Shown here one piece after another: positions 44,552 to 56,566 of a stretch of DNA of 64,000 nucleotides; within the stretch, counting starts at the first letter, position 1; each line of letters opens with the position of its first letter. The DNA is from Trichosanthes cucumerina (Eukaryota; Streptophyta; Magnoliopsida; Cucurbitales; Cucurbitaceae): assembly GCA_036507285.1 (NCBI GenBank), contig CM071844.1, positions 27,039,898-27,103,897 on the forward strand, written 5' to 3'. A model generated the notes under the pieces. That model was not told the origin of the DNA, did not search any database, and saw nothing but the letters and a program-made list of their open reading frames with translations. A program made the position numbers and the translations under genes.

Positions 44552-45710
44552 GGGAGTATAGTCTAGCTAAATACGTTAAAGAAAGCGCTTGTTGGGAGGC
44601 AACTCAAGCTTTATATTTTTGTTGTTTTATGTCTTTAGTTTGTTTTAGTTGTTTTTCAGTTCTTAGTTTACTTACTAGTTTGTTTTATTTTATAGGTTGT
44701 GATGATGTCCTCCTTCGTTAAAATCCATGCTCCTGTTCTGAGGAACTCCAACACACATGTTTTGGCTATCCAAGGAACTCAAAAAGATCTCCATCACCCA
44801 TGACAATATTGTTCACTCTTACCCTTATACTTAATTTGTACTTATTTCTGCAAACATTGGGGACAATGTTTAATTTAAGTTTGGGGGTGGGATGTTGTTT
44901 ATTTGATATGATTGTCCTAAGTATATGCTGGAATGTTGATTGATCTTTTACATAAGTATGATTATGATAGCCTAGGATGAGATATAATTGAAAATCTTTG
45001 TGATTCTGTTGAAACCTAAGAGCATGATATGAATTTGAGTTAATTTAAAAATTTTCTTAAGTTTTTCCTGCACTATTATGCACAAGGCCTGTGTTCTTGT
45101 AGTTTTGAAATGCTTAGAACAAAGTTATTAGGCTTAGAAGTTTGATGTCACCTCGATAGGTCTAAAGAACTGATTTAAGAATTAAACTGCAGGATAGGGT
45201 GAATGACATATGAAGTACATGATCTGTAAAATATGTGAAATAGTTAGTTTTTGTTGTTTATTCGTTAAAGAAAAAAAAACTTTAGTGAGGGCAAAAAGAG
45301 CTACCTTCAATGTGATCAGTTAGGCCACTCATTCAGCAAGTGCTCTGGGCAAGGGTCCCTGCAGTGGATGTGTGAAAGCTAGTGTCCTTGCACAAAAAAA
45401 AAAAGAAGAAAATAGAAAAAGCGATAAAAACTGATTAAGTGCGGAATAGAGTTGTTTATTACTTGAATGTGGGGAGGCTCGAAGATTTAATTATGACCAG
45501 TGTAGGGGAAAGTTGAATGGAGAACCTCATAAAGTTGATCCAGGCTTAGTAAAAATGAAGGAAACATAGGATAATCACACACACACGTAGGAACACTTAG
45601 GAAAAGTTTTAAATTGCTTGCTGAAGTATTATGTTTGAATGTTTCCCGTGATTACTAGATTTTCTCTTAAATCTTCGAGGCTTGAATCAAATGTATGTAA
45701 AGGATAACTA
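44552..45710 (+). other. 3' noncoding part of the Athila-like element
   Basis: Post-gag motif copy 2 at 44565-44615; AAACATTGGGGACAATGTTT and AAGTTTGGGGGTGGGA near 44850-44893, the usual Athila/Tat 3' signature; then about 800 bases without ORFs, with A-runs at 45270 and 45393. The right limit is where this character is lost. Confidence 0.6.
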
Positions 45711-46127
45711 TACAACCATATCCAATAAACTCCGAATAAGAATGAATATATAGCCTATTTATACTATTGTTAGAGGTTTAAAAGGAGATAAAAGCATACA
45801 TATTATTAAAGACGAACTCAAATACACAACTACATAAATTTAAATAACAAATAAACAATTGCATTGGCCTCGCATCTCTCTATAAATTACCAAGATTTGC
45901 ACCCTATACAAAATGTAAATTACGCTAACGACTAACATAAATCCATTAGAGCTCTCAAATATAATAAAATTATTTAAGCAGAAAAACTAAAAGAAAAAAG
46001 AAAAGCAGATAAACCCTTGTCATAAAGATACTGAAATCAAGTAGCAAAAGAAACACTCAAAACAATTCAATGGCTACCATAACTCCAGGATAGGCATACA
46101 ACCATATCCAATAAACTCTGAACATAT
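45711..46127. other. Unassigned AT-rich sequence, left of solo LTR B
   Basis: No domain, LTR or terminal repeat recognised. A roughly 30-base near-repeat (CAACCATATCCAATAAACTC core) occurs at about 45703-45738 and 46088-46122, bracketing most of this stretch. Confidence 0.6.
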
Positions 46128-47948
46128 TGAAGGGAATGGGAATCCCCGCGCAGCGGAAGAAGATCGAATCGTCGTGGTATCGTTATGCAATTTGTTTTCA
46201 TAAAATTAAACTATCTAATAGTATTAGGCTAAACATGCTTTTGAGAAGGAAAATCAGTAAGTTAAACCAACTTACTTGTTGAAGAACGTCTTCAAGATTC
46301 CTTCCTCTGATCATGAACTCTTTATTTTCTCCTCAACGATCTCAAACTCCTCGAACAAAACCAACGAACGGACATTTCCACTCGATTACTCGGTTGTTCT
46401 ACTTTAGGTAGAAGAAGAATGGTGGGATTCTCTTCTTTTGATAAAGGGAGGAGAATTTGAGAGAGAGAGATTTGAGAGAGAATTTTATTGCTTTTGGAGA
46501 GAAAATCTAAAAAATGAGCAAGAAGTCGTACCACCCCTTCTTGCAAAGGGGTATATATAACAGTGATAGGTGGAGTTGAAATCTCCACCTATTTACCATT
46601 TTACCACAACCATAGGTTATGTAAAACATATTTGCATAACCACATATAATAAGATATCTCAGATTTCATTTTACAAATCACATTTGTATTATTGTGGATT
46701 TTAAAATTGAATCACATTCAATTTAATATCTCTCAATCTAATTTCTCCAAGTTAGCCCTAATTCAGCAATTAGGCTAACGTATAGTTTATTATGAATCTC
46801 ATTCACATTAAACTATATAATATATCATTCATATCTCATATAAATTACATAATTACCCTTTAGTGAACTTGAACACTTCAAATTCAGACCAAAAATGTAA
46901 ACTTTCTATTAATCAAGTTTGAGCCAACCGAGGGACCTTATGGACCTACAGTGACTAGCTCTAATGATTCGAGACTAACCTGTCAAACTCTTTGACCCGG
47001 TTAATCAACATTCATTAGCTACAGTAACACTCCACGAAAGCCCGTAGCTGCACTCCCGTTAGTGTAAGACAAGATGTGTCCACTGATATAACAAATGCCC
47101 ATGAGTCGACCCTTCACAGCTTGTTCATAGACACTGCTGGGTCAAATTATCGTTTTATCCCTGTGTCTACTTCTTACTCCTTAAGTCCCCACTGCTCCTC
47201 TAATGAACAACAACGTTGTAATGGTCCAACCATACACAACACCCCTCTTGTGCCAGTGAGAGGGTGGGCGCCCGTTGTCCAAGCCCTGGAGACAACACTT
47301 AAGGGAACAATCCCTCTAGTTTCCCTAAAGGCGGGAACGAGTGAATTCCATCTCGCGTAGTTAAGTTCCCAACTCTCTTCTTGGTCCTGTCCCTGAGAAG
47401 ATAGGCATATTGGGCGAGTAACTATGACCACCCTCACCCGTACTAGTCAAAGGATAGACCCCCGCAAACAGGAGTCCGTAACATCCTCAGGATTCAGGTC
47501 GAGTCATTAATGGCCATCTACGAAGTTATTAGTCCATACTGTTAAGGGTGTTACATAAGTAGGTCTAATAATTCACGGTCCGGTCTTTGTACAATCTCAT
47601 TGTACAGGATGCCCCCGCTCGCATGTCAACCACATGAACGAGTCAGAGCACCTCGTTTGTATCCTAATACAAAACGGGTTGCATCCACAGCGTTTCTAGG
47701 ATTAGGTCTCCAACCCTATCCATATACTGTAGACCGTTCAGGTCATTAACTCGAACGTGATCCTCCCTGTGTGTCAACTACACACTGTTCAAGTTCTAGT
47801 TCTCTCATAAATTCAATGACCCTGGAGCTTAGTTTGTTGGACAAAGTTTGTAAAATGTGCAAGACACAAAATGATGAAATAAATAACTTTTATTAATTTC
47901 AAATGTTAAATTTACAAACTAAACGAGATTAGGACATCCATCCCAACA
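46128..47948 (-). repeat. Solo LTR, family B (1.82 kb), minus strand
   Basis: Minus-strand TGTTGGGATGGATGTCC (ending 47948) to ATTCCCTTCA (46128), with perfect CATAT TSDs at 46123-46127 and 47949-47953. TATA-like TTATATATACCCC near 46550-46560; strong donor CAACAA/GTAAGTTGG with GT at 46275-46274. Confidence 0.93.
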
Positions 47949-49311
47949 CATATAACCAAATATAAATACTACAAAACAATAATCAAAAAGTTTAAAATCA
48001 ATTACAAATATGTTAATAAAAATCAACATCACTAATAAGTAGACATAACAGTAAAAGTTAAACAATTTTAACCCATTGGTTCAATCCAATAAAAAGCAAA
48101 GCTTTAATTTTTTTCATCAGGACCATTTAGTTCTCACTAATAAGTAGATATAACAGTAAAATTTCAAATTTAAACAAGTTGATGAACGAGAGGTTGACAA
48201 GAAAATGAAATAAAGCAATTGGCAGAGATTGATGATGACAAAAAGATGAGATATCATTACCACAATGCGAATGTTCTCCCTTTGTAATGTCAATAACCTT
48301 GTTTGAAAATTTTAGCTTTTAAAAGTAACAAAAGAAACCGTTAATGAAAATAACAAGAACAGAAGATGATCATAAATTGAAGAAATTCCAAGGAAAATAA
48401 AGAGAAATAAAATACCTTTCAAATTGATGACAATTTGAACACGATGGGCACAAGTGTTGGTCCACGAGTAGAGCTTCAATTGAGACCCCACCATGTTCTC
48501 AATCATTAATAAAAAAAATTAATGGAACTATAAACAGAGGAATGATGTGCATGATAAATTATTAAATAAATGCATAAATAATGTATAACCAGAAATTGGT
48601 GTTAGATGTTTGATAAAGAATGAACCAACTCTTTGATGTGTGTCTCTCTCAGTGAAAGGCAAAACTTATTTGTCTCTCTAACATGGAAAGTCATCAATGT
48701 CTTAAAAAATCTAAAAATTATTTAATCATCAATTTAAATACTTCAGAAAATTGACGATAATCAACTCACAATTACAACCATTAGACCAATAACACAAAAA
48801 TTTGATATTGTGTAGTATTAGAAATAATATCTTAAATATGAATATTCACTATCATGGAACCCAACACCTATATCTATGTGAATCACAAATCTCCAAAATA
48901 AATATTACAGGATAAAATGTTGCATCAATTATCAAGCAAGCACCAACGAATTGGATTATGATGATCTATCTACTCTTCTAAGGATCTAAGAATTAAGAAC
49001 AATCGACTGAACTTATCATTCTAATAGAAAACTTTGACAATGCCTAGATGACAAATTAACCAATTAAAGTTCTCAAACTACCCAATAATGAATTATAGTC
49101 TAATGTACAAATAACATTGACATATTTCAAACATCCATTCCCCATTTTTTCAATAACTTCAAAGGTTTCATTCTCTTGTCAATTACAGTTCAATCATCCA
49201 ATTGTATACCTCCCAAAATTCAAAGAAGCAAGCCCATCAACTTCAACCTCATATCCTAATCAACATGTGGGATTCAAACAGTTTTTCTAATCATAATTTA
49301 GAAGACGAAAA
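47949..49311. other. Unassigned AT-rich, low-copy-looking sequence
   Basis: About 1.36 kb without retrotransposon landmarks. A 27-base near-identical direct repeat (CACTAATAAGTAGACATAAC core) sits at about 48029 and 48134. A short minus-strand frame at 48312-48506 (MIENMVGSQLKLYSW...) is followed by AAAG/GTATTTTATT, which could be an exon end, but there is no further support. It could be original host DNA between insertions. Confidence 0.5.
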
Positions 49312-51251
49312 TGTTGGGTTTTATGCCCTAAAACTCGTAGTTTTTAAATAATGTTCTAATTAAATCAATAAATAGTTATTGTTGTCAATAAAGAGTTATT
49401 GTTCATTATTTACATTATTGCCTTATATTAATCCTAAATCCAATAAACTAACATCCAAGGTTGTAATATGTCTCTTGAACTGAATGTAGTGTACATATAA
49501 GGATCTCAGTTCGAGATACAACCTAAAGGGTCAATAGTAAGGGGATAAGGCTTGGGTACCTTACCCTGGTAATATTATGGATATGACCCACTTTGTATAT
49601 GATACAAACACAAGTGATCCTAACGTGTTCGTGTAGACGACATGTGAGTTGGAATATCCTTTGTGATGAGATTGCATAAGACCGGACCGCGAAATAGTAA
49701 CCACTAGATGTAACTCCGTTGACTAGTTAGGTTTCTATTTCAGTTGGATGACCTAGGCAACTTGATCTCAATCCTGAGCAGGTTACGAACTCATGTTTGC
49801 AAGGGATTGACCTTTGACTAGTGTGGGTGAGAGTGGCCATATTCGCCGACTCAATATGCCTACCTTCTTAGGGACAAGACCGAGCAGGCGGCTAGGGACT
49901 TAACCTAACAAGAAAGAAGTCACTCATTCCCGCCTATTAGGTAAGTAGATGAATGTTCCCTTAAGTGGTGTCTCCGAGACTTGAACAAAGGGTCCGACCT
50001 TCTCATTGGCCCGAGAAGGACTTCTGTTTGCTGGTAGGACCAGAAACAGGTTGTTCATTAGAGTAGCATTAGGACTTAAGGCAAAAGATGTAACCTAGGG
50101 GTAAAACAATAATTTGACCCAGCCGGTGTTACGAACATTCGTTAAGGATTTACTTGTTGTAATTGGTCAATATTTGTGGACACAGAAACATATCTGCAGT
50201 GAGAAGAGTGCAACTGAGGGACTTTAGTGGAGTGTTCCCGCAGTTAACGAATGTTGATTGGGAGGTTAATGAGATTTATCGAATATTCTCGTATCGTTGG
50301 AGCTTCTGATCTGCAGGTCCATTAGGTCCACCTTCTAGCTCGTAAAGGGTTCTTAGATTTGAAATGTTCAAATTCAATTAGGGAATAAACATTAATGTAT
50401 ACAGATCCATTATAATATAAAGTTTTAGAACTGTATATTATAAATTTAATTTGAATATGATTCATACTAAAATATATGAGAGAACTCAATATTTGAAAGA
50501 GTTCAAATTTTAATTTTAAATGTGAATGAGATTCATATTTAAAAACTATAGGTTAAAATTGAATGTACATAAGATGTGCATTAAAACTATAGGATATATG
50601 GAAATATGATTAAATGTGATTTAATCTTAAATTAAATATAAGATATTTAATTACTTTTAATTAAATTTGATTTAATAATTTATTAGATTAATTATTAAAT
50701 AACAATAATTAAAATGTGGGAACGTGTCTGGAGGACATGTTCTCCAAATCTCCTCTAACTCCCTATCGACAGGGAGTAGGGGAAGTCACTCTGTTGCCTT
50801 ATCTTCTCGATGGTGAAGAGAATAAGGTGATGCTATTGATCTGAAAAATTGTGAATTGCTGTAAGATTATTCTCTCAACCTAAAAATATCCTTCCCTTAC
50901 CGATTGTTGGATTCTTTCCCACCAAGCAAAGATCTAAGACACTCAGATACATAGAAGGTTCTCATTATTGGTGGTGTCTTATTGAGAACAGAGGAGAAGA
51001 AATTTTGTTGTTGTTGTACATTTGGAGAAGCAAGGAGTTACTGAGAAAGTGAAACTAGAAAGGTAATTGTTCTTTCCTTTCTAGTTTAGAAATATACAAC
51101 ATGTTTAATCATGTTTTAATCCATGCTTAGATTAGAATTGCTTATCTATGTTTGTTGAAAATGTATGGATTTTTGGAGTAAACCAAAACAAATCAAGTTA
51201 ATACGATATAATACCACGTTTTCGCCACTCAATGGGATTCAATTCCTTTCA
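49312..51251 (+). repeat. 5' LTR, family A (1.94 kb)
   Basis: TGTTGGGTTTTATGCCC start and GGGATTCAATTCCTTTCA end, then AT and the primer site. It is a diverged member of family A; its 3' end differs from the GATCTCCATCA end of the other copies. Donor CTAGAAAG/GTAATTG with GT at 51063-51064. Confidence 0.88.
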
Positions 51252-51253
51252 AT

Positions 51254-51265
51254 TGGTATCAGAGC
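51254..51265 (+). other. Primer-binding site (tRNA-iMet)
   Basis: TGGTATCAGAGC two bases after the LTR. Confidence 0.9.
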
Positions 51266-53433
51266 AATGATTGTTTTTGTTTTGGTTGAAACAAAATTGC
51301 ATTGGTTGGTGGAAAAATACATTTTGGTTTGTTGTTAAATTGTTTAGGAAGTTTCGCCATAGTTTTTGTTTGATTTGATCAAATTAATGTAAAGGCCCTT
51401 GCGTTTTTTGGAAATAATGTGCAATATCAAGTCTGTATAAGTGTTCTTGAGTCGTTCGTGACTTGTTTAGGGTAATTCGAATGAGATTCGAGTGCCAAAA
51501 TGCTGATTGAAGCTACTGTTTTTTAAGAAGCAAGTTGTTGTTGCACTAGCAGCGTTGCAACGCCCCTTGCGGCGTTGGAACACCATTCATCAGCGTTGCA
51601 ACTCTATAGAATGGTGTTGCAACGCTCATGATCCCTATCGATAAGGAATATGAGGGGTTCCAGCGTTGCAACACCATTTCATGTGTTGCAACGCCAACCC
51701 GATGTTGTACGCGAGCACGAGCAGCCACGGCGTTGCAACGGTGTCCTCGACGTTGCAACGTCGTGCATTGATAAATTGAAGGATGGTCGGATCAACTTGG
51801 TTCGAGCATTTTGGTTCGTTTCTTGTCCGGTTCGAGCAGTTCGACTCTAGTTCAGGGTGTTTTGGACCGGTTTTGTAATAGAATTATTGTAATTTTTTAT
51901 TTTTTGCACTTTAGGGGCAAAAAATTTCGGTTTAACAACTATATTTCTTTATGAATGTCATTTAGAATAATTCCCACCTTAGGATTAGCATGTTCATGCA
52001 TTTTATTTATATTAGTGTTATATGAGTATGATAAAAATGTATGATTTATTTTTCATTAGTAATTAATTATAATTGTTATAATTTAATTATATGAAAAATA
52101 AAAAATATGAAGCATTAAATTACTTAGTTTAATATAAAATGTTATATTATTTAAGTAATTTGCATAATTCAATTTGTTGAATGGCAATTATTTGCAATTA
52201 GAATTTGAATGTTGGAAATATCACATATTTCTTTGTCATAGGTTAATCATTAAAATTTATGAGAGTTATAAATTGGTTTTAGAAACTATAACCTAAAACA
52301 AAGAAATGCATGCAAACATAGGAACATGGGTAGGATGAAATTAATTTTAAAATGTTTAAAATTAATTAGACCTAAGTTTAATATCTAATAGAATTAGAAG
52401 TTAGTCTTACATAGTATTTTAAATAGTTTGAAATATAGTAGGACAATAGGACCTTGGTTATAAGGGAACTCTATCGGTGATGTTCTGTCTAAGGTTGGGG
52501 GTACTTAACCTGATGGTTAACGGAACACCTCCTACCTAGGAACTGACCTGGAACTTGAATTGAATTAACCATAGTCCTGTTAGCAAGCATCATTCTAGGT
52601 TATTAAAATGTTTATTCACCTAGACATAGGCTAAAAAACCTAGTTATAATAGTTATAATAAGCATAGACTTAGATAGATCCTTTTAACTGGAATCCGACT
52701 AAGTTAAACCAATACCCTAACTTTAGGAATTTCAGTGTGAGAAAACGAGATGTTCGCATCGAGTTTACTCTCACGTCATCAAGAGTTCACACCGTGAGTT
52801 CCATGCTCGGCTACGCAGCATCAATAGGGTGTCCCCCTACGGTAAGTGTTTGCATGGTTAAATACCAAGGGGAATGAGGGAAGTCTCCATAGTGAATGGG
52901 AGAAGGGCACGTGTCAACATATCCTACAGTCTCCTCCATTAGGTTGCACCGTGAGATTTCTATAGTCCGCCTGCTAGGTTTCTCTAGAGAAGCCAATCCC
53001 TACAGAGGGCCTGACTATAGGGATCGGAACACCGCGAACTCCAGAAATGGATAGAGTCTCTTAGGTAATTTGTCAACAATTGTCTTTCTTAATAGTAGCA
53101 TGTTGGCTCAGACCTATTAAATCTGAAAATGGTAGGGTCACATTTACGAGATAAGTTAAGCTAGTTAACAAGTCCTTGACCAAATAAACGGTAGCTAAGA
53201 ATCATTGGGACATGAGATGTTCTAGTAGTGATAATTGGCTAAGATACTCTCAATTCAGGGGAGGAGTGATTGACCACCCGACGGTGGCTTTTATTCTAAA
53301 TCCTTGGAGTATCGTTGCAAAATTAAAGGTTTAATTTAAACACTAGGGTTCTTAATAATTTTGCTAAATATGATTAGTTTTATTATGGGTTAAAAGGCAT
53401 AACTAATTAGAATTAGTTTTTTGAAATTTCAGC
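51266..53433 (+). other. Noncoding leader, family A copy
   Basis: Conserved with 16949-19060 throughout (same order of blocks, such as TTCACACCGTGAG and GTCCGCCTGCTAGG). No coding domain. Confidence 0.75.
51545..51770 (+). repeat. GCGTTGCAACGC palindrome cluster 4
   Basis: Exact copy at 51552-51563 and at least six near copies (GTGTTGCAACGC, GCGTTGCAACAC, GCGTTGCAACGG, ACGTTGCAACGT). CCCTATCGATAAGG lies in the middle. It begins 298 bases after the primer site. Confidence 0.85.
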
Positions 53434-53780
53434 ATGTCGTCCTCAATTATAGCCTTACTTAAAAGTGAATGTTTAACTAGAAAAAACTATACTACGTGGA
53501 AGCCCAACCGGAATACGATTCTGGTTGTTGACGACCTTCGGTTTGTCCTCTGGTCCCTGCTCGAAACGCTCCTCAATCAGTTAAGGATGCGTATGACAAA
53601 TGACAATGCCAAGGTCTATATTTTTGCTAGTGTTTCTAAAGTTCTGGCCAAAACGCACGAGGGCATGGTCTCAGCTCGTGAGATCATGAGTTCGTTGCAA
53701 AATATGTTTGGACAACCGTCTGGACAACTTCGGCGCGAATCCCTCAAGTACGTTTATAACTCCCGTATGAAGGAGGGAAC
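53434..53780 (+). pseudogene. Family A copia gag, N-terminal part
   Basis: MSSSIIALLKSECLTRKNY, then KPNRNTILVVDDLRFVL, a damaged stretch where other copies read TEECPQVP...YDRWIKAN, and then NDNAKVYIFASVSKVLAKTHE and FGQPSGQLRRESLKYVYNSRMKEGT. It stops at 53780 in the middle of capsid, where LTR C begins. The frame that continues beyond is LTR sequence and is not gag. Confidence 0.85.
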
Positions 53781-55347
53781 TATTGGGATTTATGCCCTTA
53801 ACTTGTGTAATTTTGATCAATTAAATAAAGTGTTATTTGTTTTGATAAGATTACAGTCTTGCTTTTATAAATCCAATAAACTAAGCTCCAAGGTTATAAC
53901 GTTTATCTTGAAATCAGTGTAGTGGACACTATTTGGGTTGGCTTCAAGATTATAACCTAAATAGTCTATCGTATAAGAATAAGGTTGGAAACCTCATTCT
54001 GGTAACACCATGGATGCGACCCACTTTGTAATTAGTACAAATGAGGTAATCCAACTCATTCATGTAGTTGACATGCGAGTGGGGGCATCCTGCATGAAGC
54101 GTTCATACAAGATGGATCATGAATTATTAGTCTAACCAAAGAAACACCGTTAACAGGATAAGACTAGTAATTTATAGATGGTCATTAGTGACTCGACACG
54201 AATCTGAGCAAGTTAAGAACTCCTGCTTATAGAGGTTTGTCCTTAGACTAGTATGGGTGAGAGTGGCACATGGCCACTCAATAAGCCTACCTTCTCAGGG
54301 ACAGAACCTCGTAAGTAGCTAAGAGCTTAACTGTGCAAGATGGAATTCACTCATTCCTCTACTGAGGAATTAGATAGGTTGTTCCCTTAAGAACTGACTC
54401 CAGGTCGTGAACAACGGGGCCCCGCCCTCTATGAGGGTATGAGTCTAAGGTAGGACCTTAGACTTGTTGTTCATTAGAAGATCGGTGGTGCTTAAGGAAC
54501 AAAGAGGTAATCACGAGGGTAAAACGGTAATTTGACCACCGTGATTACGAACAACTGTGAAGGGTCGACTCATGGGTAATGACTATATCGGTGGACACAA
54601 TAATATCTCACAGTGAGGAGAGTGCAACTACAAGTCTATAGTGGAGTGACTTGTAATTAATGAATATTGATTAACTGGATCAAAGAGTTTGATCAGTTAA
54701 TCTCACATCATTGGAGCTCATGATCTGTACGTCCATTAGATCCCTCCGTTGGCTCAATATGGTAAAATTGAGGGTATAAACTTAGGAAGTAAATTTAAGT
54801 GTTCAATTTCATACATGAGGTGTTATATCTATTATATATGATATAATTGATATAATATATAGTTTTAATGTGAATTAGATTCATATATAAACTATATACT
54901 AAAGAGAGAATAAAAGAGGGGTAGGATGGTCATTTCCATCTCATTCCCCTATATATATGGTTGCATGAGATGCAACTAAAAAAAAAAAAAAAGACATTCT
55001 AAGCAATTCCTAGCCTTTTGTTGTTGTTGGAAAAGTTCCAAGACAACAAATATCTCTCTCACAAAACACCTCACCATTCCTAAAGGGAACCCACCTTCCT
55101 CCCTCACCCACAGAACAACGGAGAAGATCCGGTGGTGGTGTGGGTGTTCGTACGAGTTCGTGTTGCTGAGATCGTGACCGTGGGAGAGAGGATCACTCGA
55201 AGAAAGGTTCTTCAAAGGTAACATTCTTGTTGTCCATTCTATTTTATGCTTAATATTGTTATTTGTGTTCTTGAATAAATCGTTGTAATTAAATCAAGAG
55301 CGTGCGATTCGCAATCGCTTCCGCTGCGGAGACTTCGATTCCCTTCA
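53781..55347 (+). repeat. 5' LTR, family C (1.57 kb), plus strand
   Basis: It starts TATTGGGATTTATGCCC (TG changed to TA) and ends CGATTCCCTTCA, then AT and the primer site. Left flank GGAAC; no partner TSD in the window. Donor TTCAAAG/GTAACATT (GT at 55218-55219). Confidence 0.9.
54950..54960 (+). promoter_or_regulatory. TATA box of LTR C
   Basis: CCCCTATATATATGG, conserved at the same place in both Copia-3 LTRs, about 390 bases before the LTR end. Confidence 0.55.
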
Positions 55348-55349
55348 AT

Positions 55350-55362
55350 TGGTATCAGAGCC
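55350..55362 (+). other. Primer-binding site (tRNA-iMet)
   Basis: TGGTATCAGAGCC, perfect, two bases after the LTR. Confidence 0.92.
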
Positions 55363-56566
55363 CAATTGCATTCTTGATTTATGTTCTGGATTTTTCAAGA
55401 ACAAGGTGGGATTTGTTGTTTTTGCATGAGATGTATGAACGGTTTTGCAAAATTAGATGTTTTCAATTTTGGCACTTATATTTACAATTTTCATTGAAAT
55501 GCTCAATGTAAGGGCCCGGTGTTTTGGGCAAATTTTAATTGTAAATCGAGTCTGTAAGTCCGTGTCAATCGAGGCAAGGCGGCTGCTGAGAAGATCGGAG
55601 CGAAAATGAGCTAGATTTGGAGAAATCAAGTTGTTGTCTGTGTGCAGCGTTGCAACGCTGTTCATCGGCGTTGCAACGCTGCGCTTGCGAGAAAGCGCGC
55701 CACGGGAGAGGCGTTGCAATGCGATCTCGGCGTTACAACAACGCTGCGAGAAGATTTACAAAGCGGCGTTGCAATCTTTGCTATCGTTGCAACACCAGAT
55801 ACGTTTCACGCGAGGAGCAACGGGCAATAAACATTTTTTTATTATATATATTAATTATAAAAACGTTTTATTTTTAATATATTTAATTTTAATTAATATA
55901 ATTAGATTATATTAATTAAAATTATTTCTAGGGTACCAAAATTGGTCTAATTTTTGCTATTTTAATTATGCAATTGTTGTGTAATTATTGCCATGCATAG
56001 TGTATGCTTGTATTTTAGAAATCCCACCTTAGGTTAAGCATTTTCATGCATCATTTTTAATATAAGGAGTTATATTATATAGTTTGCATGATTAATTAAT
56101 AAAAGGTTGTTATATTAATTTTTGGACAGCATTGACATGCATTATTTTTCATGAGATGAATATGCTATGAATCTCTTATTATTCATGTGATGAATGATCA
56201 AGCACTATAACATAATATGCATGTCACCTAAGGTTAATTATTAGTTTTAAAACGTTTAGAACTTGGAAATAATAGACCTTAAGTTATCTAGTTCTAATTA
56301 GATTAGAATTAAGAACCCAGTAATTTATAAGTTATGATTAAAAGAGGAACTCTGTCTAAGGAAAGTTTTGTCTAGGTTTTGGGTATTATTTAGGTGACTG
56401 GAAACTGAACACCCCTACACGGAACCGACCTCAGTGAAATTTAATCAGAGAGTCTTATAAATTACAGTAGCATCAGTAGGTTTATTAAGGGGTTAATAAA
56501 CTAGAAATCCTAGGTTTAATATAAGGAGTTATATTAACAAACTTAGGATAAAATCAATATAAGAGT
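55363..56566 (+). other. Family C leader, truncated
   Basis: Colinear with the Copia-3 leader up to AAAATCAATATAAGAGTTAT, where it switches to LTR sequence at about 56567. No gag follows, so this copy consists of LTR plus 1.2 kb of leader. Confidence 0.75.
55640..55810 (+). repeat. GCGTTGCAACGC palindrome cluster 5
   Basis: Exact 12-mers at 55647-55658 and 55668-55679, the first extending to the 16-base CAGCGTTGCAACGCTG (55645-55660). Near copies follow to 55800. It begins about 295 bases after the primer site. Confidence 0.9.

Larger units (their letters stand above)
40723..45710 (+). mobile_element. Athila-like Ty3/gypsy element: LTR, extra ORF and gag, no pol
   Basis: LTR from TGATAGCGCATAAAATG, a 259-codon ORF of unknown type, an Athila-type gag with two in-frame stops, and the 3' signature GGGGACAATGTTTAATTTAAGTTTGGGGGTGGG usual after Athila/Tat coding regions. 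Protease, RT, RNase H and integrase are absent: gag is followed directly by 3' noncoding sequence. No second LTR is found, so the 3' boundary (about 45710) is approximate and no TSD can be named (left flank GAGTG). Confidence 0.7.
51063..53432 (+). other. Predicted leader intron (2370 bases) of the family A copy
   Basis: Donor CTAGAAAG/GTAATTG in the LTR; acceptor GAAATTTCAG (AG 53431-53432) one base before the gag ATG, with a branch-point-like CTAAT about 28 bases upstream of the AG. The predicted intron removes the primer site, the palindrome cluster and all upstream ATGs. It is a prediction from splice-site words repeated in other copies; no transcript evidence. Confidence 0.5.
49312..53780 (+). 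mobile_element. Family A copia element: 5' LTR, leader and partial gag
   Basis: LTR 49312-51251, primer site, palindrome cluster, long leader and the first part of gag up to 53780, where a family C LTR interrupts it. The remainder is not found in the window. This is the gag-bearing counterpart of the coding-free element at 14992-21040. Confidence 0.85.
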
